Of a stretch of 14,119 nucleotides of DNA, positions 7,934 to 14,119 are shown in pieces; position 1 is the first letter of the stretch; every line of letters begins with the position of its first letter. The stretch is from positions 1 to 14,119 of the forward strand of contig JADGJA010000603.1 in NCBI GenBank assembly GCA_027596035.1. Reading direction: 5' to 3'. The DNA is from Thoreauomyces humboldtii (lineage: Eukaryota > Chytridiomycota > Chytridiomycetes > Spizellomycetales > Powellomycetaceae). Position numbers and translations under genes: made by a program. The notes under the pieces were generated by a model. That model worked only from the letters and a program-made list of their open reading frames with translations. It was not told the origin of the DNA and ran no database searches.

Positions 7934-8852
7934 GTCAGAATGCCCTGGGGATTTGGCAAACTTCGAAGATGGTAGAAGAGCTGGAAGATGCTCAACGTCG
8001 AACTTATCTGAATGAAGTGCGGGTGAAACCGCTTTGTCTCGAGCAGGCGCGGTTTTTGACAGATGACAGATCGCGGGTCTCAGCGACCAAAGCTGACGGC
8101 TGTTCGACTCCGACGCTTCGACGCCTCGGTTAAAGCGGCATCCTCGTCCTCCTCGTGGTGTACCGACGATGCGACGTCGGCTGCTCACAAGAAACCGCAG
8201 CGGACGAAGAGCCGTTCCAAGTTGCGGTTTCTTCGGCAGCCTTTCCAAAGCGTTGGCTTTTCAAGACAGTCACTCCCATTTGCCGTGCTAGAATTGCCTT
8301 GTGTCTGGTCTTTATCATTATTCTGCGTCACGACTGAGCACCGACACCTACAGTAGAGTCAACAGCCGGTGTCGCTCGAAATAGAAAATCGGGAGCTAAT
8401 TCCGTCCTGTTCGCTTACCGATCCATCCCATTGTCCGTTGATGCCCCCTATCAGCTGCTGCTCAATCGCCCTCCGCAATTCAAAATGTTCCACGGAATAG
8501 ACGAGAAAAGTTGACGCAAGCGGGGATTGGTAGGAAGGCTACATGCGACAAAAGCTTGAATCCCGAATCACATCCCGCCAAAAAAAGGTGAGAAACCGGT
8601 CCGTCGAAAGGGCAGCCACCATTTCCTCACTCTCTCCCCTCCTTCAGTTCTTTCTTGTCGTCTTGTCTCGGAAAAGTGTGTGATCATCTGCCAGGTTGGT
8701 CTGCTTCCTTGAGGGCACTGGGTCTGTACTTGTTAGTGCTCATGACGACATTGGACCTTCCCGCTAGAAACCACATTTGGGTAGCCCGTGATCGCTTGCA
8801 GTGAAGAGGACATTAGTTTCCCAAAAGAAACCCATCTACCACGAAACTCATC
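7934..8852. other. Divergent promoter region between copy B and the FHA-RING gene
   Basis: About 900 bases separate the start codons of two divergently oriented genes. Minus-strand frames extend upstream of 7933 but match nothing in copy A, so I treat them as leader. Pyrimidine-rich stretches near 8630-8665 and an A run near 8580-8586 suggest a promoter or leader for the gene at 8853. I see no other gene. Confidence 0.5.
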
Positions 8853-10678
8853 ATGCCCGGTCCACAAATCGACACGCTTCTTGTCGCCCCATCACCCTCC
8901 GCCAGCGACCCGCTCACGCCATCGACTCCAACGGACTCCGGCGTCATCCGCATCCAGCTCATCCCTCACTCTGACGTCGTGGGTCGCCCCGCACTTGGAG
9001 ATGTCGTCGAACGATCTTTTAAAGAAGGAATGGCTCTCCGCATTGGCAGACAAGTGCTGAAGGACGGACTGCCCACCGTCGTCAAAGGTCAGAAGCAGCC
9101 GAAGGAGGATGACATCTGGTTCGCTAGCAAGGTCGTCAGTCGAAATCATGCCGAGATGTGGGTCAAGGACGGTCAGGTGGGTGCTCGATACTCAAGACTT
9201 GTCAGGTTTGGTCTTTTCAACCTGTCGGTTGTGAACCATCTGCCTTATCGCATATCAGATATACATCAAGGACATTGGTAGTTCGTCGGGGACATTTCTG
9301 AACAAAATGCGACTCAGCCCATCTGGCAAAGAAAGCAGACCGTACCCCTTAAAGGAAGCGGATTTGGTGCAGTTCGGAATAGATTACAAGGGGAAGCCAG
9401 ATGGTAAGCGAGTTCGATAGATTCCCGGCCATTCACCTGTGACGTTGAGAACCTGCAGAAGCTAAAGAACGTCGCTTTGTTTTCGCAAAGATATATACAA
9501 GAGTATCATGGTACAGATCGGGTTTTATGATCAATCTTGGGTTCATCAGCAGCGCCGGAAAGCAAATCCCGCTCGGTAAGAAGATATGCTCGCTGTCCAA
9601 ACAACATGTCCGTGCTTTCATCTCACGCCTCGTCCCTTTCAGATTCCGCACGGCTCTCAAGATGCTTCTAGCAGCTGCCAACCCATTCGCAACGGTTTCC
9701 GATTCTCCCGAGGACGACACGACCGGCACCGACTGCTGCATATGCATTGGTGCGATCGGACCCTTCCAAGCTCTCTTCGTGGCCCCTTGCTCTCACTGTT
9801 ATCACTACAAATGCGTGCACGGCATCCTTGCCCAGTCAGCCATGTTCCAATGCCCGATGTGCAGACAGGTAGCCAACCTCGCCGCCAGCGTCAGCAGCGA
9901 CTCGCTCTTCGACGACGCCGAAGCTGCCGAAGGAAGAGGCGGCGAACCCGTTCCACGTCACATGGGTGCCTTGAGGGATGGGAACGAGACAGAAGCGACA
10001 TCACCTGCCGCAGTAGTCGTCCCCAACCCGCTGGCGAGGTTGAACCTGGACCGCACCGCCGAGCCAGCGTCGGGCAACGCTACGCCTAGGAACCACGAGC
10101 GGTCGGTGGGAGGTGCAACATCGATCGCGTCTCCGGACTCTGACGCGACCGCTTCCCTTCGGTCTCCCGTCGAACGACTTCGACCCATGTCGGGCGGGAC
10201 GGCCATCCTTGGCAACGAAGGAGGTTCCGGTGCCACCACGCCGACCCAACAGAGCAACGGTGGTGGCCCGGCTACGCCCACGAACCGTCGACACAAGCGT
10301 CGATCCTCCTCTCTCACCTCAAAGCTTAACGCACTCCTCCGCAGGGGAGACAAAAAGGAGAAAGATGAGGTCCCAGACGTTGGTGGAGGGAACGGTCTCT
10401 CACCTGCCTCGTCGGTGGCCGTTCCGGAAGAGGATGGAAGTGGTGGCAGTGGCAGTGGCAGTGGGGATCGTCAGCATCTTATGGACAGGCTATCCCCTAC
10501 CACCGACGCTGCCCAGGACACGGAGACGGACGAAACGAGGGGAAGGGAAGGACACAGCAAGTACCATCGGGGTCGGGAGAGCGCAGTGACCGCCGAGGGT
10601 AACGCGCATGGCAGCGACGACGAGACCAACATACTAGCTTCGAAAGCGTCGGCGGACGATGTGAGTATCGGCGAGTAA
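8853..10678 (+). CDS. FHA-RING E3 ubiquitin ligase, Dma1/CHFR family, 529 aa
   Basis: Exons are 8853-9176, 9259-9403, 9491-9575 and 9643-10678; introns are 82, 87 and 67 nt. The acceptor at 9490 is chosen over the CAG at 9458 because it gives the family-like IYKSIMVQIGFYDQSW and the phase that exon 4 needs. Residues about 60-185 form an FHA domain with the phosphothreonine-binding signature: IGR (64-66), SRNH (96-99) and GSSSGTFLN (115-123). Residues 216-258 form a RING with C216, C219, C234, H236, H239, C242, C255 and C258. The tail (260-529) is Ser/Gly/Thr-rich, with basic and GSG repeats and no further domain; the PAR-binding zinc finger of animal CHFR is absent. Known members act as checkpoint ligases that restrain mitotic exit or septation at spindle poles and the bud neck. 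Function here is inferred from the family; the domain call is very secure. Confidence 0.92.
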
Positions 10679-10997
10679 TGATCGCGTCGAAGGTACAAGA
10701 GTGCGGACAGGATTTTTGTGGTATTCAATTGAAAGTCGTTGCTTGTTGTAAGCGGTTTCGTTGCCGCGAGCTTGGCTGAAAGCACTGTTCATTGTACGGG
10801 CCCTCGCAAATGTGATGGGACAGTGTTCTGGTGCCATTTAAGAATGATTGACAAAATCAGAGCTATTCCGAGCAGCACCAAGTCTAGGAGCGGAGACGAC
10901 TGGCACATCTGAATAGGTCGATTTCATTGTGAACCAGAGGTATCTCAACATTCAATGCAAATGATCCAACGCATGTGTAGCGATGAAGTATGCTGCT
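10679..10997. other. Convergent 3' intergenic region
   Basis: About 320 bases lie between the stop codons of the FHA-RING gene (+) and the PARP-like/B-box gene (-). No frame here has domain features. The two 3' UTRs probably share this stretch, so antisense overlap of transcripts is possible. Confidence 0.55.
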
Positions 10998-13224
10998 TCA
11001 GTAAGTCTCGGCTGCTGACGACATGATTGAGGACCCTATGGAATCGTCAGAAAAACAAGCTGATGAACTCTCAACGACGGAGAACATCTCGTACCTTCGT
11101 CGTCGGAATGGTCATGACGGTGACCATGTGCGGTGGCTGCACGTGGAGCGCTCATTTGATCGAAGGTGCCTAATGTTTCCGCGAAAAAGTCCTGTGTTGA
11201 AGGAAGTTTAGAGGGGATTTGTATGGTTAACCAGAAATCTACATGACTTACGGATATCCGACGGTGAACTCGACGTTCTGGCTTGAGCGTCTGCGTGGGC
11301 ATACCCATCCCGAATCCACTTGCTTTTGGAGAAGTCTTGGCTGCTCATGAGTCCAAAGCGGAAGGTATAGATGGTCTGGCGTACACAAAACTTACCACTG
11401 GTCCCGACAGCGTCGCCGCTTTACTTCCGTGACCATGTCCATGACCATGACCTAACTTCTTTCCACCGCCTCCTACGCCTCCCCCTCCGGCACCTCCCGT
11501 CCCAGCTCCATTTGGACCACCATTTGCGACCACAGCGGCGCGATCCCTGTCGATACTGACTGTGATCCCTCCGGTGATCCTCGCGTCGAGCTGCACGTCG
11601 ATCTGGTTCCGGAAGAACCGGAAGTCGTGCAACTCGGATCGGCATTGCTGATGTTTTGCCCAGTTGAACAGGAAGGTGGTGGCGTCTCCTTCCTGCTGAT
11701 AACGGAGGAACTCTTCCAAACGTTCGATCTCTCCGAATTGACGGTGGAGCTCCAGTTCGTCGCCTAGCAAGACTGTCAACTACGAGAGTATGTCGGTGAG
11801 TTTGTCAAAAAACAAGAAGTGTTGATTGATGAATTTTTTGTCCCTCTACCTTGTTCTTGACCACATGCTTAAGGTCAGCCATGGCGCGCTTGTACATATC
11901 TTCAATTTGAGCTTCTATTTGGGCTCCCATCTTCTCCACAGCTTTGGCCCGGGAATTCACGGCAGCGATCTGGCTAGTGATCTCTGTGCGGCGTGCTTGG
12001 AGGATCGGATCATGCTAAGAATATTGTGATATGTATCATCAGCCAGTGCCACACCATACAAATCTTGCCCCGCGGAGAAGTGATTACCGTCTGAGCCTCC
12101 TGAATGACAGATGTGTATGCCTCCGCGACACTGACAAGCTGATGCCGTGCAGCCTCCCCGTTTGCATGGTTGCCGACCATCTTGCAGAACACGCAAACAG
12201 GGATGTGGCACTGTGAGCAAAAGAACTCGATGAGCTTATCCGGATGGTGTCGGCAGCTTCCAAACACGTCAGCTCCTTTTCCGATCGGCGTGCGGACGTG
12301 TCGACTGGCAAGTTTGGAAACGTGGAGCTGAGCGTCGCATTTTCCGCAGAGATTAGCTGCGTCCGCTGTGCAGAAGACGGTGGCGTGTTCCTCCTCGCAA
12401 TTGTCGCACTTTGCTTTCTATGAATCCCAAAAACGACGAAGTCCACGTTAGCAGAGTTCAGTGTGCTTCAATGACACTGAGCACTATTCACCTCGCGAGA
12501 TTTGTTTTCCTTTGAATAGTCAAAGTCGTAGTGAACGAGGTACACAGGAAGAATCTAGTTGTCGAAAATGTCAATCGACCGGTTCCGCCCGCCGTAGTTC
12601 CTGTCCAATCCTGATGGGCACCTGGCCCCACATACTTGGGCGGTCTCTCGAACAAAATACTCGTGATGGTACTGGTCATTGACGTTCTTGGGGTCCTTCG
12701 CAGCATCATCACCAGGGCCTACGCAGCTCTCTTTAGTCACGTATTCCTTTGCAGATGAGCCTTGACGGTGGATTTTTACCTTTGACGTAAAAGCTATCGT
12801 ACCCATCCGGAACCTTCGTGTTCTCGGCAGTGACTTCATCAGCTACATAAGCTCTCCCAACGCCGACTCTGCACAGCAGCGCTTTCCGCAGCCCCCTTCC
12901 CTCTCCTTTCCGTCTCCCAGCCTCCAGTCCACCGACCACGAACTTCATGCCATGTTGGCTGGGTGGAAACTCGAAGCCCCTGCGAATGACGTCCTCCTCG
13001 GTGTTGGAACCCGCGAGCTGAGTTGCGTCTAGCCAGGACGGTAGGATGAGGGTGTCGTTGCATCGTTTCTCGAACTGAAGCGTGAGATGCGGGTTGGACA
13101 GCGCGTGCGCCGACACGATCCGGGTGGTGCTGGCGCGAAGAGCAAGTTGGAGGGAATACTCGAGGGCACCAAATTCGGGCGTCCCTGGTGAGAGCTGAGT
13201 CTTGCCGCCGTGCTTCTCTGACAT
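10998..13224 (-). CDS. PARP-like region with two B-boxes and coiled coil, TRIM-like, 562 aa
   Basis: Nine exons: 13224-12780, 12718-12636, 12554-12492, 12417-12088, 12014-11850, 11779-11396, 11335-11252, 11191-11095 and 11035-10998. All introns are 59-81 nt, GT-AG, and all phases agree. Residues about 48-190 resemble the C-terminal half of PARP catalytic domains: ALLCRVGVGRAYV, DGYDSFYV, then HHEYFVRETAQILPVYLV, where E168 sits at the catalytic glutamate position. The usual HG and Y motifs are not visible. Residues 201-237 are a CONSTANS-type B-box (CDNC, C213, D216, C221, C224, H229, H237). Residues 252-289 are a TRIM-type B-box (C252, H255, C264, C267, C272, C275, H281, H289). Residues about 290-400 are Gln/Glu/Lys-rich and likely coiled coil. 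The tail is Gly-rich, with GHGHGHGHG near 476-484 and HGHRHDH near 540. It may be an ADP-ribosyltransferase-like scaffold; activity is unproven. The exon 7 acceptor (AAG) was chosen by phase and is the weakest junction. Confidence 0.8.
11426..11452 (-). repeat. Coding Gly-His repeat
   Basis: Alternating GGN and CAY codons encode GHGHGHGHG in the tail of the PARP-like/B-box protein. Such runs can bind divalent metals. The DNA repeat is also prone to slippage. Confidence 0.85.
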
Positions 13225-14008
13225 CTTGGTGGGTGCTCTGCTGCAGGGAAGGGTTTGGCTACGTGTAAAACGAATCTTGAAGGTAAAATCGTGAACGCGT
13301 CCTGATTTCGGGACGGAGCCGATGCGCGCTCCTTTTGCGGACCGCCGCCCGAGCAGCGACCTTACATCGGGCCCAAAGACACTTTTTTCACGCGACAGAG
13401 GAACTGGAAGAGCTCATGGACGTGCTGGTTACAAACTGTTAGCCATTTAGCTTGCCCGCTATGACCATATTTGCGCATGCACGCTTTCGACTGGTTTCGA
13501 AACAACCGAGAGACCCGTCCCCTGCAGCTGAAACAGCTTTGGGCACTCTCACCACGTCCACGTCCGGTAGCCCTTCGCTGGGGATTCCAGACCTCTCCAA
13601 GCTGTGCATTTATCGAATCAGGTTCTCATGAGAATATGTTGCATCTCCATAAGCATTAGTTTACGTTGGGGTGAGTCCGCTCGCCATCCACCAGTCAAGC
13701 ACTCTGACGCGCCTGTTGGCTAGAGTCATCGCGGCGTCCGTGTAATGCCATGTGAACTACAGTACGGTAAATGTTCACCCGGCGATGTGGGCAAGAAAAC
13801 TATTGTTCGGATGTGCCATGAACAGCCGAACAATACTTTTTCTATGTCTGTCGTCCTGCAATAGTTGAGTTCAATCGCTTTGACGAGGGCGCTGCTGTCG
13901 GACCAGAAGGTGCTGTTCCGCGGTTCCACAAAGTAAAAAGTCCGTCTTTTGACCCAGCATACATTTGCCGTTTACCGGATGACCAAAGTAAGTGTAGAGT
14001 AGCGCTAA
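13225..14008. other. Upstream region of the PARP-like/B-box gene; no gene seen
   Basis: This stretch holds the promoter of the gene starting at 13224 and the 3' side of the RG-tail gene at the right edge. Two short frames (plus 13471-13659 and minus 13726-13929) have no protein features and are left out. I see no TATA box in good position. Confidence 0.5.
13295..13300. promoter_or_regulatory. ACGCGT (MCB-like) site
   Basis: A perfect ACGCGT lies about 70 bp upstream of the start codon of the PARP-like/B-box gene. In yeasts this hexamer is the MBF site that drives G1/S and replication-stress genes. A single hexamer can occur by chance, so the call is tentative. Confidence 0.25.
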
Positions 14009-14119
14009 CTACCCCGGAGGTATTCTACCTCTGCCTCTACCCCGTCCTCTGCCTCTACCCCTCCCCCTCCCAGCGTTTCCGGGCCTCCGCCTTGCTGGAG
14101 GTGCCTGTTGTCCCCTCCG
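14009..14119 (-). CDS. C-terminal RG-repeat tail of a protein cut by the window edge
   Basis: The minus strand is open from the right edge to a TAG at 14011-14009. The 36 residues begin RRGQQAPPARRRPG and end with an alternating Gly-Arg run and IPPG. Long GR repeats close several small RNA-binding proteins, notably Sm D1, Sm D3 and Lsm4, where the arginines are methylated and help snRNP assembly. The Sm fold itself would lie outside the window, so the identity cannot be settled. Other RGG proteins are equally possible. The rest of the gene, and any introns, lie to the right. Confidence 0.55.
   Translation of the reverse strand, partial: RRGQQAPPARRRPGNAGRGRGRGRGRGRGRGRIPPG

Noticed and set aside
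9404..9458. Shorter second intron in the FHA-RING gene ending at CAG 9458
   Set aside because: It keeps an open frame but gives a poor sequence and the wrong phase for the next exon. The acceptor at 9490 gives the family-like segment and correct phase.
10330..10678. PAR-binding zinc finger in the FHA-RING tail
   Set aside because: The tail after the RING contains no cysteines, so the CHFR-type PBZ is absent.
11336..11341. Acceptor at GAGCAG for exon 7 of the PARP-like/B-box gene
   Set aside because: It puts the next exon in a frame that ends at a stop in exon 8. Moving 5 nt to the AAG keeps phase 0 and gives the His-rich continuation.

Overview
This window looks like nuclear DNA from a basidiomycete fungus, most likely a Tremellomycetes-type yeast relative. 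Genes are split by many short GT-AG introns of about 50-90 nt, with GTAAG-type donors and CTNAY-like branch sites. Untranslated spacers are short, and the FHA-RING protein resembles basidiomycete Dma1 proteins as I remember them. There are no bacterial operons, transposase genes, CRISPR arrays or tRNAs that I can see. All gene models were built by hand from frames, splice sites and comparison of copies within the window; none was checked against a database.

Layout, left to right. 1-1497 shows no convincing gene. 1498-2800 (+) is a two-exon gene for a divergent RGS-like protein of about 410 aa. 3196-4250 (-) is a small gene of unknown function. Its transcript has several 5' exons without any ATG, a set of tandemly related exons that share the same donor module, and a skippable exon that would stop translation. 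A TATA box and a duplicated 17-bp promoter motif lie upstream. 4385-5104 holds no supported gene.

5105-6327 (-) encodes a 380-aa protein with two ubiquitin-like domains (the second ending LRGG, as ubiquitin does), a six-cysteine segment and a C-terminal RING in which one zinc ligand is replaced by proline. Directly upstream, 6720-7933 is a tandem paralogue broken by a deletion of about 10 nt and by an inversion of about 354 bp in its centre. That makes it a pseudogene, or else an assembly error.

8853-10678 (+) is a four-exon FHA-RING E3 ligase of the Dma1/CHFR family. Converging on it, 10998-13224 (-) is a nine-exon gene for a 562-aa protein. It starts with a region resembling the end of a PARP catalytic domain, followed by a plant CONSTANS-like B-box, a TRIM-type B-box, a predicted coiled coil and a Gly/His-rich tail. 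At the right edge, 14009-14119 (-) is the C-terminal RG-repeat tail of a gene that runs off the window.

How they fit together: four neighbouring units (two Ubl-RING copies, FHA-RING and the PARP-like/B-box protein) all carry ubiquitin or ADP-ribosylation signalling domains. Whether they act together is inference. The best candidates for something undescribed are the Ubl-Ubl-Cys-RING family and the PARP-like/double-B-box architecture.
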